Assembly: GCF_002836595.1 (NCBI RefSeq) | Contig: NZ_PJBB01000003.1 | Coordinates: 744,001 to 808,000, forward strand | Length of the DNA: 64,000 bases | From: Tenacibaculum sp. Bg11-29 | Lineage (GTDB): Bacteria > Bacteroidota > Bacteroidia > Flavobacteriales > Flavobacteriaceae | Direction of reading: 5' to 3' | Shown: positions 9,374-17,461 of the stretch, one piece after another | Position numbering within the stretch: position 1 is the stretch's first letter | How the letters are laid out: each line of letters starts with the position of its first letter | Program-made: the position numbers and the translations under genes | The notes under the pieces: model-generated | What the model was told of the DNA's origin: nothing | Database searches by the model: none | Seen by the model: the letters and a program-made list of their open reading frames with translations, nothing else

Positions 9374-10873
9374 ATGTTAAAAAATAAAATAAAATTTCTT
9401 TTTTTATCACTAACTTTTTCTTTTTTAAGTTGTAGTGATTATTTATCAGAACAACCCGACAATAGGACATTGATTGATTCTAAAGAAAAAATATCATCTT
9501 TATTAATTGGTGCATATCCAGCAGGAAATTACCAGTTAATGGCAGAACTAATGTCTGATAATGTAAGTGAAAAAGTGATCACTGGAGGTGATCAAATTGA
9601 TCTTGAAATGTATCAATGGCTAGACACAAACTCAGATAATAGAGATACACCTGCTGCCTACTGGAATAACTGCTACAAAGCTATATCGCAAGCAAATCAG
9701 GCATTAGCTTCAAGTAATGAGCTTTTAGCATCAAATCCAGAAGCAATTCTTAATGGTAGTTTAGATTTAAGAGCACAAATGGCTGAAGCTAGAATAGCTA
9801 GAGCTTATGCACATTTTATGCTAGTAAACTTTTGGGCTAAACCTTATGATCCAGCTACAGCGTCATCAGATTTAGGTATTCCTTACGTTTTAGAGCCTGA
9901 AACTAATTTAATTAAAGAATACAAGAGAAACTCTATTGAAGAAGTATATAACTTAATAGAAAATGATTTATTACTAGGTCTAGTATCTTTAGAAAATACT
10001 TATGAGGAGCCAAAATTTCATTTCACAAAAGATGCTGCAAATGCTTTTGCTGCTAGATTTTTTCTATACAAAGGTGATTGGGCAAAGGCTATTGAACATG
10101 CTAACAAAGTAATTTCAAACCCATCTTCTGAGATTAGGGATATGATTGCTAACGGTAACTTAACCTATAGTCAAAATCAAAGAAATTACGCAAGTGCTCT
10201 TGAAGCGACTAATTTATTAATTGGATCAACATCTTCTTTATGGGCAAGAAAATTTGCTGGTTCACGTTTTGGACTTAGTAACTCTAAAGCAAATCAATTG
10301 TTCTTCGGTGGTTCAGGTAACCCTTTTGGAAAAGGTTGGGCATACGGTGTTTTTGGAAACGACCAAGTGTTTAACTTACCTAAATATGAAGAGTACTTTA
10401 AAATAACGAATCAAAGCGCTGGTATTGGACAACCTTTTCTTGGTATCGTTTTATTTGATAAAGATGAAGTTTTATTAAACAGAGCAGAAGCTTATGCTAT
10501 GATGGGAAATTACGCTAGCTCTTTAAACGATTTAAATACTTTTTTAAGTAAAAAAACGTCAGGTCATGATCCTTTAACAGATCTTCTAACTGAAGATATA
10601 CTAACTACTATTTATCCTGTAATTGCTGATGAATACACTCCTTTTTATACACTTACAGATAAGCAATCTTCATTTATAAAAGGAATAGCTGAATATAGAA
10701 GAAGAGAGTATTATCATGAAGGATTAAGATGGTTTGATGTAAAAAGGTATCAATTAGAAGTAACCCACATATTTAATGATTCTCCTATTGTTTTAGCTAA
10801 AAAAGATAATAGAAAAGAATTACAAATTCCTCAAACAGCACAAAATTTTGGAGTTTCACCTAACCCTAGATAA
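9374..10873 (+). CDS. SusD/RagB-family outer membrane lipoprotein
   Basis: 499 residues from the ATG at 9374, where a lipoprotein signal begins (lipobox FLSC, then SDYLSEQPDN). The SusD fold is visible in the TPR-like helices (AEARIARAYAHFMLVNFWAKPYD) and in the C-terminal EYRRREYYHEGLRWFDVKRY. It acts as the surface lid that captures ligand for the SusC barrel. The start is 19 bases after the susC stop, and the next gene starts one base after its own stop. Confidence 0.92.
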   Translation: MLKNKIKFLFLSLTFSFLSCSDYLSEQPDNRTLIDSKEKISSLLIGAYPAGNYQLMAELMSDNVSEKVITGGDQIDLEMYQWLDTNSDNRDTPAAYWNNCYKAISQANQALASSNELLASNPEAILNGSLDLRAQMAEARIARAYAHFMLVNFWAKPYDPATASSDLGIPYVLEPETNLIKEYKRNSIEEVYNLIENDLLLGLVSLENTYEEPKFHFTKDAANAFAARFFLYKGDWAKAIEHANKVISNPSSEIRDMIANGNLTYSQNQRNYASALEATNLLIGSTSSLWARKFAGSRFGLSNSKANQLFFGGSGNPFGKGWAYGVFGNDQVFNLPKYEEYFKITNQSAGIGQPFLGIVLFDKDEVLLNRAEAYAMMGNYASSLNDLNTFLSKKTSGHDPLTDLLTEDILTTIYPVIADEYTPFYTLTDKQSSFIKGIAEYRRREYYHEGLRWFDVKRYQLEVTHIFNDSPIVLAKKDNRKELQIPQTAQNFGVSPNPR

Positions 10874-10874
10874 A

Positions 10875-11726
10875 ATGAGAAAAACACAGATATTTATAAC
10901 TTTAGTTTTATTAATTGTACTACAGTCTTGTAATACAAAAGAAGCGCTAATAGAAGGTAGTGATATAGACACCTCAACACCTTTTCTTAACTCAACAGAT
11001 ATATGGTTGAGAGATAATTACACTACTCCATACAATATAGAGGTATTATATAATTGGAATAATAGTAGAGTAGATTATAATAGATATTTATACCCTCCTA
11101 CTTTAGAAAATATTTTACCAGCTATGGAAGCCATAAAAACAATATGGCTTGATACTTATAATGAAGTAGCTGGTAGTGATTTCGTTAAAAAAATAGCTCC
11201 TAGAGAAATTTTAATGGTAGGTGGTATTAATTTAAACCAGTCAGGTACTATAACATTAGGTTTAGCCGAAGGTGGAAAAAGAATTACTTTTTTTAACACT
11301 GATTTGGTAGATCTAAAAGACAGAGCTAGTTTAACCCGTTTTGTTGCAACAATACAACACGAATACTGTCATATAATAAATCAAACAGTCCCTTTTGATG
11401 AGCAAGCTTACAAAACAATCACTCCTTCTGGCTACACAGCTCAATGGTTTAATGAATCTATTGCTGATTCTAGAGAATTAGGTTTTATAAGTGCTTATGC
11501 AAGGTCTAATGAAGTAGAAGACTTTGCTGAAATGGTAACAGCAATGTTATCAAATGACAGTGTTGCTTACAACAACATTATTGATGCTATATCTAGCCCT
11601 CAAGGAAAAGCTGATATTAGAGCAAAAGAAGTAATCGTAGCTAACTATTTTAAATCAGAATTTAATCTTGATATCTACGAATTGCAAAGAGTTGCTGCTG
11701 AAAATGTTTTAAAAGTTTTAAATTAA
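10875..11726 (+). CDS. Putative zinc-binding metallopeptidase lipoprotein (Peptidase_Mx1-like)
   Basis: 283 residues. Signal peptide with lipobox LQSC, so probably lipid-anchored and likely surface-exposed like SusD. The HExxH zinc motif is present as HEYCH within TIQHEYCHIIN. A downstream FNESIADSRELGF may supply a third ligand or the Met-turn region. The family is a recurrent companion of SusC/SusD pairs and DUF4302 proteins. A single base separates it from the susD stop, which implies tight translational coupling. Whether it processes the imported ligand or its own partners is not known. Confidence 0.8.
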   Translation: MRKTQIFITLVLLIVLQSCNTKEALIEGSDIDTSTPFLNSTDIWLRDNYTTPYNIEVLYNWNNSRVDYNRYLYPPTLENILPAMEAIKTIWLDTYNEVAGSDFVKKIAPREILMVGGINLNQSGTITLGLAEGGKRITFFNTDLVDLKDRASLTRFVATIQHEYCHIINQTVPFDEQAYKTITPSGYTAQWFNESIADSRELGFISAYARSNEVEDFAEMVTAMLSNDSVAYNNIIDAISSPQGKADIRAKEVIVANYFKSEFNLDIYELQRVAAENVLKVLN

Positions 11727-11736
11727 AAAATTAAAA

Positions 11737-12951
11737 ATGAAACAATTAATTAAAAATAGTTTTTTAGCAATAATATTATTGCTAACACTACAGTCATGTG
11801 ATGACAACGAAACTGAACTTCTCTTTAATGATGTACCTGCTGTTCGTTTAGAAAAACAAGCAAAAGAACTTCAAGATTTATTAAAATCATCTACTGATGG
11901 ATGGAAAGCCACCTATTTTACTGATGATACTCAACTAGGAGGGTACTCCTATTTATTTAAATTTACAGATAATCAAATCGTCGAAATGGCTTCTGATTTT
12001 GGAGGCAATGATAATGTTACATCTAGTCAATGGGCACTTCAAATAGGTGCTACACTAAAATTATCTTTTACAACTAAAAATAAAATTCACGAATTGTCAG
12101 ATTCAAATAACTCTCCTGATACTGACCTAAGAGGTCAAGGATATAAAGGAAGTTTTGAATTCTTATATTACGGTACAGAAGGTGATGATATAATTTTTAG
12201 AACGAATAGAGATTTCATAGAATTAAGATTTACCAAAGCGGATGCAAATGATTGGTCTAATATACCTACCCATAAAGACATATGGGAAAGCTTTCCTAGC
12301 TCTCATTTAGCTTATAAAATAGGTAATGAAGTAAGTAATTTTTCATATTCGAATATTAGAAGATTCGCATCAAATACTGATACCAATACCTCAACAAGTG
12401 GATTTGGAGTAGGATTTACACCTCTTGGTGTAACTATTTCACCTGCTATTGATGTAGAAGGAACCTTATATAGAGAGTTCATTTTAAGTGATGATAAAAG
12501 TAAACTAGTATCATTGGATGGTAATTTTGAAATTGAATTCATAAAGTTACCTTTTGATCTTACTGTAGCTTTAAGAACTCTAGTTGACCCTGTTTTTGCT
12601 TCTCAATCTTTTATTGATTCTTATAACCAAGTAAATGCAGTACATCAAACAATATTTCCTCAATTTCCATTATCTACTATTATTTCTTTAGGAGACTCTA
12701 ACATTCAGTATGGTTTAGGTCCATTCGTAGCAAGACATGGAATCTTTTTCTCTGGAATTTTAGGAAGCCCTGATTTGTTAGGTGTATCTAAATTGTCACC
12801 AGGTCTTAATTGGCAATTTGTAGGCCATTTAAACCCTATGGTTGATCTTATTGTTACTAAAGCACCTTATAAAGTAGAGTTATTAACACCAACAGTTACA
12901 AGGCTTACAAGTGATAGTGATCCTAATTTTTGGTTTATACTAGTTCCTTAA
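11737..12951 (+). CDS. DUF4302-family lipoprotein
   Basis: 404 residues with lipobox LQSC and Asp/Asn after the Cys. The segment RLEKQAKELQDLLKSSTDGW followed by GGYSYLFKFTDN matches the pattern I associate with DUF4302, a Bacteroidota family encoded next to SusC/SusD and Mx1 peptidases. Function unknown; probably a surface ligand-binding accessory. It is the last gene of the operon, closed by a strong terminator. Confidence 0.75.
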   Translation: MKQLIKNSFLAIILLLTLQSCDDNETELLFNDVPAVRLEKQAKELQDLLKSSTDGWKATYFTDDTQLGGYSYLFKFTDNQIVEMASDFGGNDNVTSSQWALQIGATLKLSFTTKNKIHELSDSNNSPDTDLRGQGYKGSFEFLYYGTEGDDIIFRTNRDFIELRFTKADANDWSNIPTHKDIWESFPSSHLAYKIGNEVSNFSYSNIRRFASNTDTNTSTSGFGVGFTPLGVTISPAIDVEGTLYREFILSDDKSKLVSLDGNFEIEFIKLPFDLTVALRTLVDPVFASQSFIDSYNQVNAVHQTIFPQFPLSTIISLGDSNIQYGLGPFVARHGIFFSGILGSPDLLGVSKLSPGLNWQFVGHLNPMVDLIVTKAPYKVELLTPTVTRLTSDSDPNFWFILVP

Positions 12952-12973
12952 TATTATTATAAAAATAAAAATA

Positions 12974-13006
12974 AAAAAACCGAGATTTAATAAATCTCGG
13001 TTTTTT
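12974..13006 (+). terminator. Terminator of the susCD operon
   Basis: CCGAGATT / AATCTCGG stem (12980-12987 and 12993-13000) flanked by an A run before and T6 after. It could work in both directions. Confidence 0.9.
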
Positions 13007-13017
13007 ATATTTTAACC

Positions 13018-13048
13018 TTTTGGGTTATATATAATTATCTTATATTTG
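13018..13048 (+). promoter_or_regulatory. Promoter of the HU gene
   Basis: TTTTG at 13018-13022 and TATATTTG at 13041-13048 with an 18-base spacer fit the flavobacterial -33/-7 consensus. The start codon follows 39 bases later. Confidence 0.75.
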
Positions 13049-13087
13049 CAGCCTCATTTCAAAAATTAAATTCAAAATACATATAGA

Positions 13088-13378
13088 ATGACAAAAGCAG
13101 ATATTGTATCTAAAATTTCAGATAAGAGCGGAATTGAAAAAATGGATGTATTAGCGACTGTTGAAGCCTTTATGGACGAGGTAAAAGATGCGTTAGAGAG
13201 TGGAGACAATGTATATTTAAGAGGTTTCGGTAGTTTTATTATTAAAACAAGAGCAGAAAAAACAGGTAGAAATATTTCAAAAAATACGACTATTAAAATA
13301 CCTGCTCACAACATACCTGCTTTTAAACCATCAAAAGTATTTACTGAAGGTGTTAAGACCAAAGTAGCTGTAAAGTAA
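13088..13378 (+). CDS. hup: HU-family DNA-binding protein
   Basis: 96 residues, standard length. Start MTKADIVSKISDKSGI, the helical core, and the beta-arm region with YLRGFGSFIIKTRAEKTGRN and NTTIKIPAHNIPAFKPSK are typical of HU/IHF proteins. It is a small basic nucleoid protein that bends and compacts DNA. Strong promoter upstream and a hairpin downstream suggest high expression. It normally sits close to mutY in flavobacteria; here the susCD operon lies between. Confidence 0.93.
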   Translation: MTKADIVSKISDKSGIEKMDVLATVEAFMDEVKDALESGDNVYLRGFGSFIIKTRAEKTGRNISKNTTIKIPAHNIPAFKPSKVFTEGVKTKVAVK

Positions 13379-13397
13379 TTAAAAAAGTATTAATCAG

Positions 13398-13421
13398 AAA
13401 CCTTTATAATAAAGGTTTTAC
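13398..13421 (+). terminator. Weak hairpin after hup
   Basis: AAACCTTTA / TAAAGGTTT, a perfect 9-bp stem with a 3-base loop but without a good T run. It may attenuate read-through into the 29-residue peptide gene. Confidence 0.45.
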
Positions 13422-13436
13422 AAAACATTTCAAATT

Positions 13437-13526
13437 ATGCCAAGCGGTAAAAAAAGAAAGAGAGCTAAAATCTCTACACACAAAAGAAAGAAAAGAGCAA
13501 GAGCAAATCGTCATAAGAAAAAGTAA
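13437..13526 (+). CDS. 29-residue, highly basic conserved peptide
   Basis: A 30-codon frame starting MPSGKKRKRAKISTHKRKKR and ending RHKKK. It has no acidic residue; 18 of 29 are Lys, Arg or His. The sequence resembles a tiny basic protein I recall beside the RNase E/G gene in other Bacteroidota, and such composition is typical of ribosome- or RNA-bound peptides. It lies between hup and rng, and its stop codon sits inside the terminator stem at 13521. Function not known; a ribosome-associated role is inference. Confidence 0.75.
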   Translation: MPSGKKRKRAKISTHKRKKRARANRHKKK

Positions 13527-13543
13527 GCTAACGCTTACTTTTT
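13521..13543 (+). terminator. Terminator overlapping the stop codon of the basic peptide
   Basis: AAGTAAGC / GCTTACTT, a perfect 8-bp stem with loop TAAC and a following T run. The TAA stop (13524-13526) is inside the left arm. Confidence 0.8.
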
Positions 13544-13675
13544 CATTGCTTCTATAGCCAATTAAGTTCATTGACATTAAGGTTTTAACACCTTAAAACC
13601 GGTATACAAAATACCTGTTTACAAATTTTAATCCGTCTTCGTAAAATTTTACGTAGGCACAAAACTATATTCAGA

Positions 13676-15214
13676 ATGAAAACAGAATTAATAATTCGTT
13701 CAAATTCTTCTGATATTGATTTCGCCCTACTAAGAGATGGTAGACTTATTGAATTAAACAAAGAAACAAGCGACAACAAGTTCTCAGTCGGAGATATTTT
13801 TCTAGCCAAAATAGGAAAAGTAATGACTGGTTTAAATGCCGCTTTTGTAAATGTTGGATATCCTAAAGATGGTTTTTTACATTACCACGACTTAGGGCCA
13901 CAAGTACAGTCTTTAAATAAATTCATTAAGAAGGTAAGCACAGGTAATTATAAAGAATTCACTTTAAAAAACTTTCGCTCTGAAAACGACATCAATAAAG
14001 ACGGAAGTATTAACAACGTACTAAAATCAGGTCAAAATTTATTAGTACAAATTGTAAAAGAACCAATTTCTACCAAAGGACCGAGAATCAGTTCGGAACT
14101 ATCAATAGCTGGTAGGTTTTTAGTTTTAGTTCCTTTTTCTAACAGAGTATCTGTATCTCAAAAAATAGCAGATCCAAAAGAAAAAGAACGTTTAAAAAAA
14201 TTAGCAAAAAGTATCAAACCAAAAGGGTTTGGACTTATTTTACGTACTGTTGCCCAAAACAAGAAGGTAGCAGAACTAGATAAAGATTTACAAAATTCAC
14301 TTGAACGTTGGGAGAAAATGTGCAATAGTATTGCAAATCAAAATACTCCAACAAAAATATTAAGTGAGTTAAACAGAGCATCTTCTATTTTAAGAGATGT
14401 AATGAACGATTCTTTTACAAGTATTGTAACCAATGATGAAACTTTAATGATTGAAATTAAAGAGTATTTACAAGAAATATACCCTGAAAAGGAAAGTATT
14501 GTAAAACTACATAACTCTGATACTCCAATTTTCGAGAAATTTGGTATCGAACGTCAGATAAAAACATCGTTTGGTAAAACAGTTTCTATGAGCAAAGGTG
14601 CGTATTTAGTTATTGAACACACCGAAGCTTTACATGTTATTGATGTTAACAGTGGTAATCGCTCTAATAAGGCTTTAAGCCAAGAAGAAACTGCTTTAGA
14701 AGTTAACTTAATTTCTGCTACTGAAGTAGCGCGTCAGTTACAACTGCGTGATATGGGTGGGATTATTGTTGTTGATTTTATTGATATGAAAACAACTGAA
14801 AACAGACAGAAATTATATCAACATTTAAAAGATGCAATGTCTTTAGATCGTACAAAACATAAAATATTACCTCCGAGTAAGTTTGGTTTAGTACAGATTA
14901 CAAGACAACGTGTACGACCTGAGTTAGAAATAAAAACACGTGAACCAAATCCGAATAAGAATGGAGAAGTTGAAGCTCCTATTGTTTTAATCGACAAAAT
15001 AGAAGTTGAACTCGAACGCCTAATTAATAGCGGTAAAAATTATAAAGAAATTACATTAAATGTACATCCTTTTATAGCTGCTTATTTAACAAAAGGTGTA
15101 AATTCTATTCGTTTTAAATGGTTTGTACAACACAAAAAGTGGATTAAAATATTACCTAGAGATGCTTATCAATACCTACAGTATAAATTCTTTTTAAAAA
15201 AGAATAGTAAGTAA
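13676..15214 (+). CDS. rng: Ribonuclease G/E family endoribonuclease
   Basis: 512 residues, the short RNase G-like form without the long RNase E scaffold. An S1-type RNA-binding region is near residues 35-125 (VGDIFLAKIGKVMTGLNAAFVNVGYPKDGFLHYHDLG). The magnesium-binding Asp pair is visible in HVIDVNSGNRSNKA and GGIIVVDFIDM. It processes rRNA and decays mRNA. Start MKTELIIRSNSSDIDFALL is the normal family start. It is preceded by a 150-base leader with no obvious -7 element and is followed by a terminator. Confidence 0.93.
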   Translation: MKTELIIRSNSSDIDFALLRDGRLIELNKETSDNKFSVGDIFLAKIGKVMTGLNAAFVNVGYPKDGFLHYHDLGPQVQSLNKFIKKVSTGNYKEFTLKNFRSENDINKDGSINNVLKSGQNLLVQIVKEPISTKGPRISSELSIAGRFLVLVPFSNRVSVSQKIADPKEKERLKKLAKSIKPKGFGLILRTVAQNKKVAELDKDLQNSLERWEKMCNSIANQNTPTKILSELNRASSILRDVMNDSFTSIVTNDETLMIEIKEYLQEIYPEKESIVKLHNSDTPIFEKFGIERQIKTSFGKTVSMSKGAYLVIEHTEALHVIDVNSGNRSNKALSQEETALEVNLISATEVARQLQLRDMGGIIVVDFIDMKTTENRQKLYQHLKDAMSLDRTKHKILPPSKFGLVQITRQRVRPELEIKTREPNPNKNGEVEAPIVLIDKIEVELERLINSGKNYKEITLNVHPFIAAYLTKGVNSIRFKWFVQHKKWIKILPRDAYQYLQYKFFLKKNSK

Positions 15215-15234
15215 GGCAATCTTATTATGAAATA

Positions 15235-15266
15235 AAAACCCGTTTCAATAGAAACGGGTTTTTTTT
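15235..15266 (+). terminator. Terminator after rng
   Basis: AACCCGTTTC / GAAACGGGTT stem (10 bp) with a 4-base loop and a long T run. The reverse orientation has fewer T, so it mainly serves rng, possibly also the convergent patatin gene. Confidence 0.9.
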
Positions 15267-15271
15267 ATGTT

Positions 15272-17461
15272 CTAAAACCAAAAACCTAAATTAAATAGCC
15301 AATATTTTTTATTATGATTTGGAGACCAGGAATATTTTAGCTCTATCGGTCCTAAAAAACTTTCCATTCCATAACCTAAGGCATACCCAGATTTAATATT
15401 ATCAAATAAATTATCTACCGTAAAAACGTTCTCTTCTACCCTAGCATAATTAGCAATAAATGTTGCATATTGCTTCTCTAAAAATTGATATCTTAAATTA
15501 ATTTCTAACTTTAAATAAGATTGATTATTTAAGCTACCTGTATCGTAGCCATAAAAAGAAGTAAAATTATTAATGTAATTTTTATTATATCCCCCCAAAC
15601 GATAATCAAACATTTCTGATAATTTTTTACCTAAGGTATAACCCGCTTCTCCAGTATACTGAAGAGTTAATTTTTTATAAAAAGTACTTGCAAATCCTAT
15701 GGTACCTTTTACTTGGGAAAATTGCTGAAAAGGCTCACTCATTTGAGCTAATTTAGATAATTTATTATTTCTATCTGACCACATGAACCATTTAAAATCC
15801 AAATTTGCATAAAATCCTTTTGTAGGAAACATTTTTTTATCATAAGTATCTAATTTTAAAAAAGAATAAATATTTAAATAATTACTCTTATCAAAAAAGG
15901 TCTCAACTCCATTCGTTAGAATATTTTCTGAAGACGCATGTAACGTTTTATGCTCCACACCTATCCCTAATGCAAATTTTTTATCAAATGTTGTTTTTAA
16001 ATATAAAGAATTCGTAAAATCATTATATTTTATATTAATAAGATTACTATCGAATAAAAATTCGCTTTTAAAAGAATTATATCGAGACCTAAAACCGTAA
16101 CTAGGCTTTATTCCGTGATCTATAAAATACTGAAAGTCATATCGAATTCTATCACCTATCGCAACATCAAAAGATAATTCATCATTTTGAGTTATTATTT
16201 TTTTATGATTATAATTTAATAATACACCTGACTTGTATAATAGGTCATAATGCAAACCGAACCTTACATAAGATTTTATTGATTCTTCTTTTACAATTAA
16301 CTCAAGTTTTTTTCCTTCAAATGACTTCATAAAATGATAATCTATCCTTCTAAAGTTTTTTGTAGCTGTTAGTGTATTTATTTTTTTAGAAATGTCTTTA
16401 TAAGACACACTATCTCCTTCACGTAATTGTAACTTACCTAAGATATAATTATCTGTATAATTTTTATTTCCTTTAATAATGATTCTATCGACTAAAAACC
16501 TCCCCTTTCTTAAGTTTAACACTTGAGGTTTCTTTTTGTTTATTTGAAGCTTAGCAATACTATCAAATACTATTCTAAAAGGCTTAGCTGCTTTTATTCC
16601 CTCTTGTATAATTTCATCTTTTTTATCAAAAGATATTACACTATACTCAATTATATCAGGGCGAATATAAAAATTTAACAAACGAATTTGTTCATCTGAT
16701 TTTTTATACATCTGAAAATTAACGATTTGCAATAATAAAGAAGCTATAGAAGACAATTCTTCTCTTTTTAATAACTGACCCTGAACACTTACACCAATTA
16801 TTAAGTCCATCTTTTTTTCCCTCATGATGTCTACCGGAAAATTATTGACAACACCTCCGTCGACCAATAGTTTTCCATCAATTTCAACAGGATTTAATAA
16901 TGAAGGAAAAGCTGCACTAGCTCTTAATGCCAAAGGTAATGATCCTTTTTCCAAGACAACTTCCTTACCGGTTTCAATATCTGTAGCAACACAATAAAAA
17001 GGGATTGGAAGCTTCGTGAAGTCTCGAACCTCATCAACAGGAGCTAATAATTCTGTTAAAAAATTCAATACATTTTGCCCCTTTGATAAACCTAAAGGCA
17101 ATCCCAATTCTCCCTTTTTTATAGGTAAAGTAAATGCATATTTTTCACCATGTTCCTTACTAAAAAAAGGTCGTTGATTTCTAGATACTTTATCGATCAT
17201 CAGATTTTTAAAATCAACTTTTCTAATTATATTTTCAATTTGACCCGCAGAATACCCTGATGCATACAATCCACCAACAATAGCCCCCATACTAGTACCG
17301 CCTACATAATCAACCTGAACTCCAGCTTTTTCTAATTCTTTTAATATACCTATGTGTGCAAAACCTTTAGCGCCCCCCCCGCTTAGAACAAGTCCAACTT
17401 TTGGTTGACTTTGTGCTAATATAATCACTGGAAAAAACAATATAATTAACAACTTTTTCAT
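15272..17461 (-). CDS. Patatin-like phospholipase fused to an Omp85-type barrel
   Basis: 729 residues with a signal peptide. Patatin domain about 20-290: oxyanion motif SGGGAKG, nucleophile GGTSMGA, catalytic Asp in DGGVVNNFP. A POTRA-like segment (about 310-380, FLVDRIIIKGNKNYTDNYILGKL) and a C-terminal beta-barrel of the BamA/surface-antigen type follow, ending in Phe as outer-membrane proteins do. This is the architecture of type Vd (PlpD-like) proteins. It is probably an outer-membrane-anchored phospholipase; whether the lipase faces outside or is released is unknown. Its ATG overlaps the uvrC stop by 4 bases. Confidence 0.88.
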   Translation of the reverse strand: MKKLLIILFFPVIILAQSQPKVGLVLSGGGAKGFAHIGILKELEKAGVQVDYVGGTSMGAIVGGLYASGYSAGQIENIIRKVDFKNLMIDKVSRNQRPFFSKEHGEKYAFTLPIKKGELGLPLGLSKGQNVLNFLTELLAPVDEVRDFTKLPIPFYCVATDIETGKEVVLEKGSLPLALRASAAFPSLLNPVEIDGKLLVDGGVVNNFPVDIMREKKMDLIIGVSVQGQLLKREELSSIASLLLQIVNFQMYKKSDEQIRLLNFYIRPDIIEYSVISFDKKDEIIQEGIKAAKPFRIVFDSIAKLQINKKKPQVLNLRKGRFLVDRIIIKGNKNYTDNYILGKLQLREGDSVSYKDISKKINTLTATKNFRRIDYHFMKSFEGKKLELIVKEESIKSYVRFGLHYDLLYKSGVLLNYNHKKIITQNDELSFDVAIGDRIRYDFQYFIDHGIKPSYGFRSRYNSFKSEFLFDSNLINIKYNDFTNSLYLKTTFDKKFALGIGVEHKTLHASSENILTNGVETFFDKSNYLNIYSFLKLDTYDKKMFPTKGFYANLDFKWFMWSDRNNKLSKLAQMSEPFQQFSQVKGTIGFASTFYKKLTLQYTGEAGYTLGKKLSEMFDYRLGGYNKNYINNFTSFYGYDTGSLNNQSYLKLEINLRYQFLEKQYATFIANYARVEENVFTVDNLFDNIKSGYALGYGMESFLGPIELKYSWSPNHNKKYWLFNLGFWF

